Below are positions 1-10,565 of a stretch of 64,000 nucleotides of DNA, one piece after another. Under the pieces are notes generated by a model. The model saw only the letters and a list, made by a program, of their open reading frames with translations. It was not told the DNA's origin and ran no database searches. Every line of letters begins with the position of its first letter. Within the stretch, counting starts at the first letter, position 1. The translations under genes were made by a program, and so were the position numbers. The stretch is taken from positions 92,485,029 through 92,549,028 of the forward strand of contig CP092870.1 in NCBI GenBank assembly GCA_030710605.1, read 5' to 3'. Origin of the DNA: Cordylochernes scorpioides. Its lineage: Eukaryota; Arthropoda; Arachnida; Pseudoscorpiones; Chernetidae.

Positions 1-483
1 CAAGGTAATTTCTTGTTTTATATGTCTTAAGCCTATAAAAGAAAAAGACAATGTTTTTGTGAGTATCGATACATCTAACTTATCCTCATTTTTAATTATT
101 GTACCATTTCTAGGTTTTCTTGATAATTTTCTTCTTTTAGGTTTCTTATTATCTATAGAAATGTTTGTATCTTTAACATTCATCCCTTTAAATTTGATCA
201 TTAAATAGTTAATCCAAAGTGTTTTGACTACATCTTTTAAATCTTTTGAGAATCCTAATTTTATCAAGGAATTAACTTGTTCACGTAAAATAACATTAAT
301 GGCTTCTGGCGTTTCATATATATCATTGGATTCTGGTTCCTCGTTATATTCACGCTTTCCAGTAGTCTTCGGTTTACTTTCGGATACAAATGATGTTTGA
401 GTATTTGAAACACGTGAGTCACAAGTATAATCAGGTTCATCTAATTCAGGGTCAAAATGTTCATCGTCTATATTTTGGTCCAT
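1..483 (-). CDS. TAF1B: TAF1B/RRN7-like Pol I factor, exon open at left edge
   Basis: The minus strand is open from an ATG at 481-483 to base 1 (161 codons) with no stop, so the reading frame leaves the window. The start of the frame is acidic (ELDEPDYTCD). It is followed by EAINVILREQVNSLIKLG and LWINYL, then a basic stretch (KKPKRRKLSRKPR), then KTLSFSFIGL and KQEITL. From memory of the family, this order matches the N-terminal cyclin-fold region of TAF1B, the TFIIB-like subunit of the Pol I selectivity factor SL1, including its ...TLAFCYLSLL...EAITL segment. The N-terminal zinc ribbon of the family is not in this piece and would lie on an upstream exon. The true exon start may be a splice acceptor (...ATATAG) just inside the ATG. 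It could be a single-exon fragment rather than a working gene; the frame is intact. Confidence 0.6.
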   Translation of the reverse strand, partial: MDQNIDDEHFDPELDEPDYTCDSRVSNTQTSFVSESKPKTTGKREYNEEPESNDIYETPEAINVILREQVNSLIKLGFSKDLKDVVKTLWINYLMIKFKGMNVKDTNISIDNKKPKRRKLSRKPRNGTIIKNEDKLDVSILTKTLSFSFIGLRHIKQEITL

Positions 484-632
484 AAGTTATAATTATTTTT
501 AAATATATATATATTATAAGATGTGAACATACTAAGTTTGAAACAAACCAATTTAAAAATAGCAGGTTGAAAATAAACAAAGTGATGTTTATATTTTGAA
601 TTATGATGATTTATTTTTTCATTGATATATAG

Positions 633-665
<33 letters not shown>

Positions 666-768
666 ACTTTTAATTAGACATTTTAAATTTATATTTAGAC
701 ATTTCCATTTTAATTTAGGCGCTTTCATTTTTAATTTAGACACAAGGACTTTTCTATATATTCTCAAT

Positions 769-1014
769 TTAAGAGCATTTTAAAAGAGCTAAAAAAATAT
801 TGAATATAATTTTTATTATAAGAAACAAGGGTTTGAAATGGGAATAGCGAAGTTTGACATCATTTTTATCAGGTGGAATATTAATAAATAATTCCGCATT
901 TTCTTTTCTTTTTCGCTTAGTTTCATCTGATTTTAAGTTGATCGATTCAATAGATGACTTTTTCAGAGTTATTTTAAACTCTTTTATTGCATTGATTATT
1001 GTTGTTTGCGACAC
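769..1014 (-). other. Possible exon or relic ORF, unrecognised
   Basis: The minus strand holds a short open stretch with coding-like composition (SQTTIINAIKEFK, then a basic segment ETKRKRKENAELF, then PPDKNDVKLRY). A possible acceptor (AAATCTAG) lies just upstream at about 1017-1024. I do not recognise the protein. It lies upstream of the TAF1B-like exon on the same strand and could be another exon of that gene or an unrelated remnant. The hydrophobic tail after KLRYSHFKP looks non-coding. Confidence 0.25.
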
Positions 1015-1095
1015 TTCTAGATTTAAGATATTTTCAATTCATCTCTTGATTTTTTAAAAAAAAAGTTATACTATAATTCGAAACTATTTTAGTCG

Positions 1096-1184
1096 CACAA
1101 GATTTTTTTTTTTTGAAATTAGACAATTTTTCCATTGCAGTAAGGGCAGTAAAAAATTGTCTAATTTCAAAAGAATCTTACGCG
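1096..1184. repeat. Short hairpin (foldback) repeat
   Basis: A poly-T-containing arm ending in GAAATTAGACAATTTTT is answered about 20 bases later by AAAAATTGTCTAATTTC, giving a hairpin with arms of about 30 bp. It is followed by CAGATGGCGCGCTA, which recurs near 25,895 after another foldback, so the two probably belong to related MITE families. Confidence 0.5.
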
Positions 1185-1794
1185 TCTTAATAATTTCGAA
1201 TTTTAATAACAGATGGCGCGCTAGTGCATCATATGATACTATAATTATTTTGTATATACTTTTCAAAATAAAATCTAAATCGCTTATGGAATATTTTTTT
1301 CTGTCTGAATCTTCCTTTCTTTATTAATTTTAATCAGCCTTCTTTTTATAATTTTGATTAGCTGAACTATAATTGATGCTCAATAACTTAGAAGCTTTCG
1401 CATAGTTTCATCATTTAAGCATACCAACTTAAGCATACCAACTTGATTGAAGTTTCCTTTGATATTGCTTGATATGAGCCTCTATTCATTTTAAAATTAT
1501 TTTAATATTATATTTAGTGTTGTCATAGTTGTGTTTTGAAGTGTCTTAAATAAAGATTATAAAAAAGTCCATGTGTCTAAATTATAATGAAAAATGTCTA
1601 AATTGAAATGAAAATATCTAAATTAAGATTGAAAATGTCTAAAAAACAAAGGGAAGCGTCTAAATTAAAATGAAAACGTCTAAATATAAATAAAAAATGT
1701 CTAATTAAAAGTTAAAAACCCCTATATTTAATTTTTAAAAATTATTATACATTTATATAAAAATTTGTTAGAATTAATAATGTACTTGATATTT

Positions 1795-3150
1795 TAAAAT
1801 TTTTATTTATTTATTTCGTCTCAATTTACAGGTGTTACATTCGAGCACAGCTCGCGAGTCACCTTGTCCTGGCTATTTACACATGGCGAGTTGGTGAAGT
1901 AGAAGTGGTCCCCCTAGGCCTTGCAGGAGGGCAGCTGTTGGGCGATGAGCTCTTGACTAAGTGTCAGGGCCGGGTCGTCGGAATCGGGGATTGATATCTC
2001 CTTTATTTTGTAGAATATCTTGTATGGTTGGATTATTTGAATTTTGCATTTGAAGGTATAATTTCTTAACGGAAGTTTGGTACATATCTTCTAGATCGGG
2101 TTGGTTCAAGTCCTCCTTCAGTATCTTGTTTGATAGGTTGAATGGAGCTCCTATACTTGTCCGAAGGCAGATTCTCATAAATGCGTTTATCCTATTTTTG
2201 TTTGTGGTTGTAATATATTTACACCAAATTGGGAGTGCGTATGTTACTATCGGGAGGATACAACTTCTGTATAGAGTAAACTTTTGTTTTGTAGTCAATT
2301 TGCTTCTATAGTTGAACAGGCTTGATAATGTTATTTTTGCGATTTTTGCTTTCTTTATGATATTTTCGACATGCATGTTGAATTTCAACTTGGAGTCTAA
2401 GGCAACTCCAAGATATTTAACGCTGTCAGTCCAGTTAATAGGGCTCTGGTTTACCTTTAGGATGGATTGTGGCTTGAATTTTTTATTGTCTAGTGGAGGA
2501 AAAAATATTGCCTGAGACTTTTTTGGGTTGATGTCTAGTTTCCAATCATTGCACCATTTGGTTATACTGTTTATGTAATTTTGGAGTTGTGTAGTTATTA
2601 TTCCTATTGATTTGGAGTTTGATAAAATTGCTGCGTCATCTGCGAAAAGTTTTATTTGACATTTTGGATGTGGAGGGTAATCGTTGATGTAGATGTTGAA
2701 TAGGTAGGGTCCAAGGATAGAGCCTTGAGGGACTCCAATCTGGGTTGGTTTTGCCGTGGTTATATAATTCCCTTGCTTAATTGAAAAGGTTCTGTCCTGG
2801 TGATAGTTTTTCAAGAATTTGATAAAATCCCTTGGAAATTGATTTTTTTTGTTATTTTTGCTATCAAGCCATCATGCCATACTCTATCAAAGGCTTTGGT
2901 AAAGTCTAGAAAAACAGCACCTACTGCCTCCTTGTGGGACTTTCTTATTTGGATGTAGTCTATTACTGTGATTAGCTGGTGGGTTGTGGAGTGTCCTTTT
3001 TTGAATCCAAATTGTTGAGGAATGATAAAGTTAATAGAATCCATGTATGACTGCAATCTGCGAAGAACGATTCTCTCGTATACCTTACCGATGGTAGAGA
3101 GAAGGCTGATTGGTCTGAGATCTTCAGGTGATTGCTGGATAGACATGCTG
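1795..3150 (-). pseudogene. 5'-truncated LINE, Jockey-like reverse transcriptase, frameshifted
   Basis: The minus strand encodes most of a non-LTR retrotransposon reverse transcriptase in two frames. The upstream piece (2811-3146) carries LRPISLLSTIGKVYERI and AVFLDFTKAFDRVWHDGL. The downstream piece (1957-2814) carries GVPQGSILGPYLFNIYIND, the catalytic FADD box (LFADDAAIL) and a C-terminal tail ending FRRPGPDT. They are joined by a frameshift near 2815. No RNase H domain follows the RT, as in Jockey-type elements. The 3' end lies near 1800-1820 with an (AAAT)n-like tail on the minus strand. The 5' end is cut inside the RT at about 3150, typical of LINE insertion. Inactive. Confidence 0.8.
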
Positions 3151-3440
3151 GAGTCTGGCCTGGTACTGGTGGAGTCAAGTCAAGCACCATAGGTCAGTGG
3201 CTTGACTACAGGGAAGGGGTGTCTGAGTTCAGCTTGGACTCTGGCTTGCGTTCAAGTTGGCCACCATGGGACATGTGGCTCGACCACCAGGAAGGGGTGG
3301 CTGAATCCATATCAGACTAGCTCGGTAGGGCCACGTCATCCACCACAGGTCAGGTGGCTTGACCACAGGAAGGGGATCTCAGTCTCTGGCTTGGTGCTGC
3401 CAAGGCTAAAGGCGGCTTCAGGCTCCATCTCGACGCCTCA
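3150..3440. repeat. Degenerate minisatellite, about 3 units
   Basis: Three imperfect units of roughly 75-90 bp, each with a core like ACCA..GG.CA.GTGGCTTGACCA and a following CAGGAAGGGG, start near 3187, 3264 and 3340. The tract is GC-richer than its surroundings and abuts the truncated 5' end of the LINE. Confidence 0.5.
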
Positions 3441-3916
3441 AAATCACTGAGGTTTGCGGCTTAGATGGACAAAGGTGGAACATGGTTAAGTTAGGTGGGG
3501 TTCTGGGTGATTTTGGCATATTATGGTCACGAGATGTCCTAACACAATTATAGATATTAATTCAATTTTATTTTATCACCATCATGTTCTGAGCTCCAGG
3601 AACCAAATGAAGTAAACGTAGATGGAATGTTTTGCTGTTGAATGATTGTGATGGCATGTTCGAGAAGGCCATCGCGAAGAAGCAGGACTGTAGGTCATCT
3701 GCCGCCCGAAAGAGAGAGCACAAGTTTCTTTGCATGTCAGTGAGGTATTTAATTCGATATACTAAGGAGTTTTTAGTATTTGTTTTTTATATAAAATTGT
3801 TAAAGCCTTCAAAGGAGGAACATATAATAAATTCTAAGTTTCTATCATTGGGAATTTGAGCAATTTAAATCTGAAAATTAATATAAAGTGTTTCAAATAT
3901 TTATTATTAATGAACC

Positions 3917-4004
3917 AATATCTAATACCTTTGCGCATTGTGATATTGTAACCAATGAGGACCTTCTGAGGCGCGATTATTGCTAGTTGAAAACTTCACC
4001 CAAT
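3917..4004 (+). pseudogene. U4 snRNA retropseudogene, 3'-truncated
   Basis: From 3927 the plus strand follows the 5' part of U4 snRNA: CTTTGCGCA at the start, CCAATGAGG in the middle, then the near-invariant GAGGCGCGATTATTGCTA and GTTGAAAACTT. The match ends about 80 nt in, at CCCAAT, so the central stem, Sm site and 3' stem-loop are missing. A 9-base direct repeat TAATGAACC at 3908-3916 and 4005-4013 brackets it and looks like the target-site duplication of a LINE-mediated insertion. No U4 promoter was looked for in detail. It is too short to function. Confidence 0.8.
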
Positions 4005-4273
4005 TAATGAACCTATGTTTGAAGAGTTTCTATAAAATTTTCTCATATCAATTTTTTTAGATATCTTGCTATTGAGATGGATATTGATGAATAAGAAATA
4101 TTGTGTGTGTCTTGTAAATTGAAAAATTTAAATTCTCCAATGGGTTGTGAAAATGTCTTAAAATGAATAATAAGGGATATTCGCAAATTTTGTGATTTGT
4201 TAAAATATTATAGGTTTCATTCCATTCTTTCACTTCAATATGTATATAAATATATATGTGTCATAATTTGTAC

Positions 4274-4972
4274 ATAACTAGATGTAACCCCACCACAATA
4301 TATGCAATGTATTGTAAAGATTTTAATAAAGGTTAGGCCTAGCGAATCTGGGAGAAAGGCCATCAGAGAAGAAACAATCATTAGCAGGTTTTCATTATTC
4401 AGGAAGCAAAAGTTATTACCCAGGAACTAATAAAACTGAGTTCAAGAACCTTCTTCTTCCGGGAGCATGTTAAAACAAGACAAAGGACTAGCTAAGATCC
4501 AATCAGAGTTCAGCAGGACTAGCTAATATCCAATTAGAGACGGCCACGACACGACTATTATCCAATGAGAGCCCTGAGGAGTTAACGAGTTAAATCTCGG
4601 ACTCAAATTAGTTAGTCAGGACCTGGACAGCATCGAAAACAGTTGGGAGCTGGACCTGCCAGAGTTAGGAGCTCGCCACCATCTTCTCAGCACCCAGATA
4701 AGTCCAATCCTCAATATGTGAATAGCCATAGATATTAGTCAAATACTTCAATAGAATAACCCCTCTCTCCCTTGATCGCTGGCCTATTTTCTCAATCCAA
4801 TCCTGTGTCCTCGTTATTTTCCCTTGTGAGAACACCTTACTATTTCAGCCAAACGACTGCGCCCACATCAACCACCAAGTAAGTCAACAGGGCCTTACTA
4901 CTACTACTACAACAATCATCAATCACTCAATCAAACAACTCAACCACCAAAAAGGCCCGACACATTACATAT
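4274..4972 (+). repeat. Possible solo LTR
   Basis: The stretch opens with TGTAACCCCACC and closes with CCCGACACATTACA. It contains an AATAAA at about 4324 and three CCAAT-type boxes within 80 bases (CCAATCAGAG, CCAATTAGAG, CCAATGAGAG). This composition resembles an LTR with its own promoter. I see no convincing target duplication and no partner copy in the window, so the call is weak. Confidence 0.3.
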
Positions 4973-5039
4973 GTATGTCATTATCCTTAGTAAGCTGGCA
5001 TGTGAATGAACTGGTAAGTAGTGCTCGTTGGGGAAGATG

Positions 5040-5360
5040 GTGATATTCCTTCGCACGGGACATCAAGAAGCGGAGACAGGGCTATATGTCAGGTCCAAGC
5101 GGGTCGGAGAAAGCCAGACTGAACAAAGGTAGTCTCAAGCTTATACCTAGATACTGGAAACCTGCCCCAAAGGAGTGAGAGCGAGAGCTACCTGCGTATC
5201 TAGGATGGAGGCTCACTATGACTATGCTCTGAGCCAAGCAAAGGCGGCGGGGCGGCCGTGAACGGTCTCTTTTTATGCCAGCAAATCCCCACCCCAAGGG
5301 GGGAGGGGGGGTCAGCCTAACTCGCGTGGATCCTATCTCTTTGGTCTTCGCCCAAGACAT
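5040..5360. other. GC-rich unassigned stretch
   Basis: This stretch is clearly GC-richer than its surroundings and holds a G run of 7-8 near 5300. I compared it by eye with U1, U2, U3 and U5 RNAs and found no match. No convincing ORF. Probably part of an unrecognised repeat. Confidence 0.3.
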
Positions 5361-5450
5361 TTGCCAAACTTATATAATTGCAAATTTCCGCATGAAGTAA
5401 ATCTGTCCAAGAATTAAATACAAGAATAGTGCTATGTAATAAGTTGTTTT

Positions 5451-5656
5451 TGTTGTACATATTTTAATTATTTGTTACCACAGAGTGTGTGTAAGCCCAC
5501 GGGTAAATAGGGCTAAAAAACAAGAAAAAAGAGTTCCTTTGTTTCAACATAAGTTTCCCTTTTAGATTATATCTCTCTCTTGTTAATCAATAAATATAAT
5601 GTTTAATTAATAATTATTGGAATCAGTTTCATTAATAATACTAAGCAAAGTCAACA
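5451..5656 (+). repeat. Copia 5' LTR
   Basis: 206 bp, TG...CA termini, with AATAAA near 5588. It is followed two bases later by the tRNA-Met primer-binding site. Confidence 0.92.
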
Positions 5657-5658
5657 AT

Positions 5659-5670
5659 TGGTAGCAGAGC
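5659..5670 (+). other. Copia primer-binding site (tRNA-iMet)
   Basis: TGGTAGCAGAGC equals the complement of the 3' end of animal initiator tRNA-Met (…GCTCTGCTACCA type). It sits where a minus-strand primer site should, just inside the 5' LTR. Confidence 0.8.
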
Positions 5671-5909
5671 GTGGTTTATTGATATAAAGCTCAAAAACGA
5701 AAATATTTAATCTGAAGATTAAGCAAGAAGTTTATTCTGATCGGTAAACTGAAGCACTTATAAGAAGATTAAAGGTATTTATATAGATTAAGTTAAATTA
5801 TATCTATATATTGCATGTTTAAAAGCTACCCAATATTTAAATAAATTTTTAAATATATATTTGTTTTAAATTATATATTGGTTTGTTTATATTAGCTCAA
5901 AAGACGAAA

Positions 5910-8630
5910 ATGGCTGAATATGATTTTTTATCCCAAACAAAAATTGAACCATTAACAGGAAATAATTATCAAATATGGGCGTTGAAAATCGGCGCAGTTC
6001 TGAGAGGAAGAAAATTATTTAAATGTGTAATTTCCGATCCAGAACCTGATATGGAAGACAAAAGTTCTTGGGAGATTTGGAGTGATAAAAATGATGAAGC
6101 TTTTGGGATAATCATCACTACGTTGACAAATGAACAAGCTGGAATGTTCACAGGAGAAACAAATGCTAAGAAAGTATGGGACTCACTGAGAAAAACATAC
6201 ACAGGCAATTTGGAAGATAAAATTATTGATATAGGCTTAGAATTAAAGAACATTAGAATGAAAGATAATGAAACTGTAGATAAATATATAACAAGGGCAA
6301 AAAATATTGCTGCTAGAAGTTCATCATTAGGGCATCAATTTCCCTCAAAAGAACTCTCATTTCATATTGTCAGAGGCATACATCCAAGGTATGAAAATAT
6401 TGCTATTGTCTTACGATCAAAGAGAGAGGCAACAATTGAAGAAATTCAACAAATTCTAAGAGAAGAGGAGTCAAGAAGAAATATGAGATTAAATCAATCG
6501 GTTGAGAATGGGCATGAACAAGCATACAGAATTAAAGATAGAAAAGTTCAACAATCTCAGCCAAAAAGATGTTTTGTTTGTAATAAAAAGGGACATCTAG
6601 CTAATGATTGCTGGTTTCGAGATAAACAGAAACAAGGATACCAAAAGAAATGGAATCCTGGTTATAGAAATCACAAATACAGTAGGGAACATTCAAATAA
6701 CCTTGTGGATACTATGAAAAGTGGAATTAATGAGCAAGCATTTGAAACATATGTAAAAGAATTTGAAGATTCACCAGATGAGAGAAATGATAGACAAATA
6801 TGGTGTATAGATTCAGGATGCACCGCACATTTAACCCCAAACCTAACTTTGATGGAAAATGTGGTAGATTATGAAAGTGAAATCAACCTAGCTGAAAAGG
6901 GCAAAACTACCCAAGCCATAGCCAAAGGAGATATGAGACTTACTACATGCACAAGTGAAGGCCAAGAAAATATTCGCATCAAAGATATCTTACATGTACC
7001 AAGTTTAAGGAATAATTTCTTGTCATTATACGAATTAGTCAACAAGGGAAATTCAGTTATTTTCAATAAGGATGGAGCAAAAATTTATAATGAAGGGAAT
7101 GATTTAGTTGCTGAAGCATATATTAAAGATAGAATGTTTATGATGGAAACAAAACAAAGAAATGTACCAATAGCAAAAAATGAAAATGTCATGGTTATAA
7201 ATACACATTTATAAAAAAAAAATAGCAATATAATTTTATGGCATAAGAGATTAAACCATATAAATGAAGAATACATGAAAAAAATGATTCAAGGACATAT
7301 TGTAAGAGGATTGGATCTAAAATTCGAAAGGTTACCAGAGTACGAAGCATGCATAATGGGAAAACTGGTGCAGAAGCCATATAATATTACGGATAATTAT
7401 ACAGTTAAGCCCCTGCAGTTGATTCATATGGATTTATGTGGACCAATGCCATGTCAATCTTTAGGAGGATCTAAGTATTTCCTTGTTATAGTAGATGATT
7501 ACAGTAGAAGAATCTTTGTATATTTCCTGAGATCTAAAGATGAGACCTTTGAAAGGTTTGAAGAATTTAAAGCAAGAGCTGAAAACGAATTAAGTCTTAG
7601 AATAAAAGATGTAAGAACGGACAATGGAACTGAATTTTGTAACTCTAGATTTGAAGGACTTTTCAAGAGAAGTGGGATCCATCACCAACTTACCACCACA
7701 TACTCACCACAAAGTAATGGAGTCGCAGAGAGAGTGAATAGGACTCTTATAGATACAGCGAGAACCTTACTAATTGACTCAAAATTACCCATGATGTTTT
7801 GGGCAGAGGCAATTGCTACAGCTACATACATTAAGAATTGTACACCCCACAGGTCAATCAAGCACCATACACCTATGCAGAGATGGAATGGCAGGAAACC
7901 ATTGGTCAAACACATTCGAATATTTGGATGTTTGACACATTGGCTTGAGAGCAAACCAAGAAGAAACAAGTTTTCACCAAAGGGTAGAAAGGGAATATTT
8001 ATTGGTTATTCCATTAAAAGAAAAGCCTACAGAATATATGATATAATGACAAAGAGAATCCATGAAGTCAGATCAGTAAAATTTAGTGAAGATAAGAGAG
8101 GAATTGATTATGCAAATGATATTCAGGAAGATACTAATTGTGATAATTTGACCTATAAAGGAAATTGTGAAGAAATAGTTGCTGAAGACTTTCTTATCTT
8201 GAAAGAAGACAATCCTGTCACAGAGAGTAAAATGAAGTCTCAGGAGGATACTTCAGTAAAACTAGGTGGTGACTGTGAAAATGACTCATCACAAACTGAA
8301 CCGATACAGGAAAGATGTGTAAAAGGAGGAAGAAAGAAAGGAGAAACAAAGAGCATCTTAGAAGAACGGCACAAAGCAAGACTTGAAGAACAAGAAAGGA
8401 AATTGATTGAAGAAGGAGTTCGACGCTCACAAAGAATAAAGGATAGGAATGATGCAAACTTAATTATGGAAATTGATCATTATATTCCGGAGAACTTTAA
8501 AGAAGCAATGGATAGTGGAGAAAGAAATGAATGGCACAAAGCAATGGAAGATGAGCTCAGTGAGATAGAGAAACATAAAGTATGGACACTAGTACCAAGG
8601 GAAAATGGTATGAAAGTTGTTCAGGATTAG
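5910..8630 (+). pseudogene. Copia gag-protease-integrase region, one in-frame stop
   Basis: The ATG at 5910 (MAEYDFLSQTK) opens copia gag. It continues through a CCHC zinc knuckle (CFVCNKKGHLANDC, around 6570-6615) and the protease DSG motif (WCIDSGCTAHL, near 6800). A TAA at 7212-7214 interrupts the frame. The same frame resumes at once with the GAG-pre-integrase motif (LWHKRLNHI) and then integrase: DLCGPMP, VVDDYSR-like VIVDDYSRR, RTDNGTEF and YSPQSNGVAERVNRT, the DDE core. The frame runs into the foreign insertion at about 8617 and stops. Because both parts share one frame, a single substitution explains the break; read-through cannot be excluded but is unusual for copia. Confidence 0.88.
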
Positions 8631-8984
8631 AATTGTTCACTTTGTTTTTATTTGTGTCATGCAAATTGTATGTACATTGTGTAAATTTATTATTTGTTTT
8701 TGTATAAGATTCGTTTTAGGCAAATATCAGACGCACCTAAATTGTAGGTATTATGTAAATTTACTTTCTCTTTTTGTTTGTGTAATATATGAAATATATG
8801 TAAATTTAGTTAGTATAAAAAGTGTAAATTTTGGATGAATAAATGTTGTGGAGTGTGAAAGTGAGGCTGGTCTACGGTGTCTTGTTTGACCTCCATTACA
8901 GTTTAAATTGTCTCCACAGGGGAGACTGGTCCCTCGACATCTGAATCTAAGGGCGCCTAGGGCAGACAGCCTTAACGCGCCAAC
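8617..8984 (-). mobile_element. 368-bp insertion in copia pol, probable tRNA-type SINE
   Basis: The copia frame is split here: upstream ends ...GMKVV, downstream resumes KVINSKWVYS. The flanks GAAAGTTGT and AAAAGTCAT look like a diverged target duplication. Read on the minus strand the insert starts with GGCGCGTTAAGGCTGTC, which resembles a tRNA A-box head, and ends in an AT-rich tail. A clear B box is not seen, so assignment to a SINE is tentative. It is a different family from the SINE copies elsewhere in the window. Confidence 0.45.
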
Positions 8985-10337
8985 AAAAGTCATCAATAGT
9001 AAATGGGTCTACAGTACGAAGAAAACACCAAGTGACGGCATATATAAACGAAAGGCCAGACTGGTTGCTGTTGGATGCAATCAAAGATATGGTGTGGACT
9101 ATAAGGAATCTTTTTCACCTGTACTCAAAAAGGAAAGCTTGCGAACAATAGTAGCTCTTGCAACACAACAATTTTAACCATAAAGACTTATGATGTGAAG
9201 ACAGCTTATCTCTATGGTGAGTTAAAAGAGACAGTATACATGAGACAACCAGATGGTTTCATACAAAAAGGAGAAGAAAACAAAGTGTGTAAATTGGAAA
9301 AAAGCCTGTATGGTCTACCACAATCAGGAAATTGTTGGAACAAAAAGATCAATGAAATTTTATACCAGTTGGGAATGATTAGAACCAAATGTGAACCATG
9401 TGTCTATAAACTCCAGAGAGGAGAAGAGTATGCAATACTGGGTCTATATGTAGATGATCTCATCATTGCTGGAACTAGTAAGGAAATTAATGACAACCTA
9501 GCCTCAGAAATAGAAAAATATGTTACTCTAACAGAAAAGAAAGATAGCGAACCATTTATTGGAATTGAAATAAAAAGGGAAGAAGATGGATTTTATATCT
9601 ATCTCAGACTCATTATATTGATACTATTCTTCACAGATTTGGACTGGAAGAATGCAACAGTGTGCAGACACCTGGAGATCAAAATCAAAATTTGGATGAA
9701 TATTTGGACTCTAAGCCAGTAGATAAAACTGTATACCAGGAAATGATTGAACGTCAGCAATTTATCACAGTATAGTAATGATCCAAGAAAAATACACTTA
9801 ACTGGAGTTAAAAGGATTTATAGATATCTGAAGGGAACAAGAAATAACATGTTGGCATATAAGTCAAAAGACAACAATATCACAATAAGTACTGATGCGA
9901 GCTGGTGCACAACCCGAGACGCAAAATCTTATTCAGGCTATACAGTCAAACTTGGCAACAACTTAATAAACTGGAGAAGTAGAAAGCAAAATTTAGTAGC
10001 CTTGTCTACATGTGAAGCAGAACTTATTTCAATATGTGAAGGCATTTCAGAAGTATTATGGTTAAAGGGATTACTAGAAGAACTTTGTGAAAATTTAACT
10101 TTCCCAATTACCTTGAAAAGTGACAGCCAGGCTGCAATAAACTGGATACAATCTGACAAAATTACTTCACGAACAAAGCACATAAACCGAAAGTATTATT
10201 TTGTGAAAGAGGAAATTCAAAATGGAATCAAGCTGGAATACACTAAAAGTGAAGACATGGAGGCGGATATACTAACGAAGAGTCTACCTAAGGACAAACT
10301 ACGGAAATGTGCAGATAGCCTTGGACTTGCTGATTAG
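8985..10337 (+). pseudogene. Copia RT-RNase H region, frameshifted and deleted
   Basis: The RT begins NSKWVYSTKK and has FSPVLKKESLRTIVALATQQ, then a one-base slip near 9170. The next piece has YDVKTAYLYGELKETVYMRQ, SLYGLPQSG and the catalytic YVDD (LYVDDLIIAG, near 9450). A second slip occurs near 9600. A short in-frame segment between YQEMI and NVSNLSQYSND is missing near 9750. The last piece (9747-10337) holds RNase H (STDASW, STCEAELISI, SDSQAAI, RTKHINRKYY) and ends at a TAG just before the polypurine tract. Family order and motifs are unambiguous; the protein cannot be made in one piece. Confidence 0.9.
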
Positions 10338-10359
10338 GGCTTACACACAGGGGAGCGTG

Positions 10360-10565
10360 TGTTGTACATATTTTAATTATTTGTTACCACAGAGTGTGTG
10401 TAAGCTCACGGGTAAATAGGGCTAAAAAACAAGAAAAAAGAGTTCCTTTGTTTCAACATAAGTTTCCCTTTTAGATTATATCTCTCTCTTGTTAATCAAT
10501 AAATATAATGTTTAATTAATAATTATTGGAATCAGTTTCATTAATAATACTAAGCAAAGTCAACA
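10360..10565 (+). repeat. Copia 3' LTR
   Basis: 206 bp, same termini as the 5' copy, one visible base difference, followed by the GTTTT target duplication. Confidence 0.92.

Larger units (their letters stand above)
5451..10565 (+). mobile_element. Ty1/copia LTR retrotransposon, complete but disabled
   Basis: The element has 206-bp LTRs at 5451-5656 and 10360-10565 that begin TGTTGTACAT and end GTCAACA. By eye they differ at one position (CCCACGGG versus CTCACGGG). A 5-bp target duplication GTTTT lies at 5446-5450 and 10566-10570. The primer-binding site TGGTAGCAGAGC at 5659-5670 complements the 3' end of animal initiator tRNA-Met. A purine-rich tract lies just before the 3' LTR (CAGGGGAGCG). 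The coding region between is copia-ordered (gag, protease, integrase, RT, RNase H) but broken by an in-frame stop, a 368-bp insertion, two frameshifts and a short deletion. Confidence 0.93.

Noticed and set aside
5082-5360. GC-rich stretch as an snRNA or 7SL-like RNA
   Set aside because: No conserved blocks of U1, U2, U3 or U5 could be found by eye.
7212-7214. Programmed stop read-through in copia
   Set aside because: The stop lies between protease and integrase, an atypical place for copia, and the element has several other lesions; a random nonsense change is simpler.
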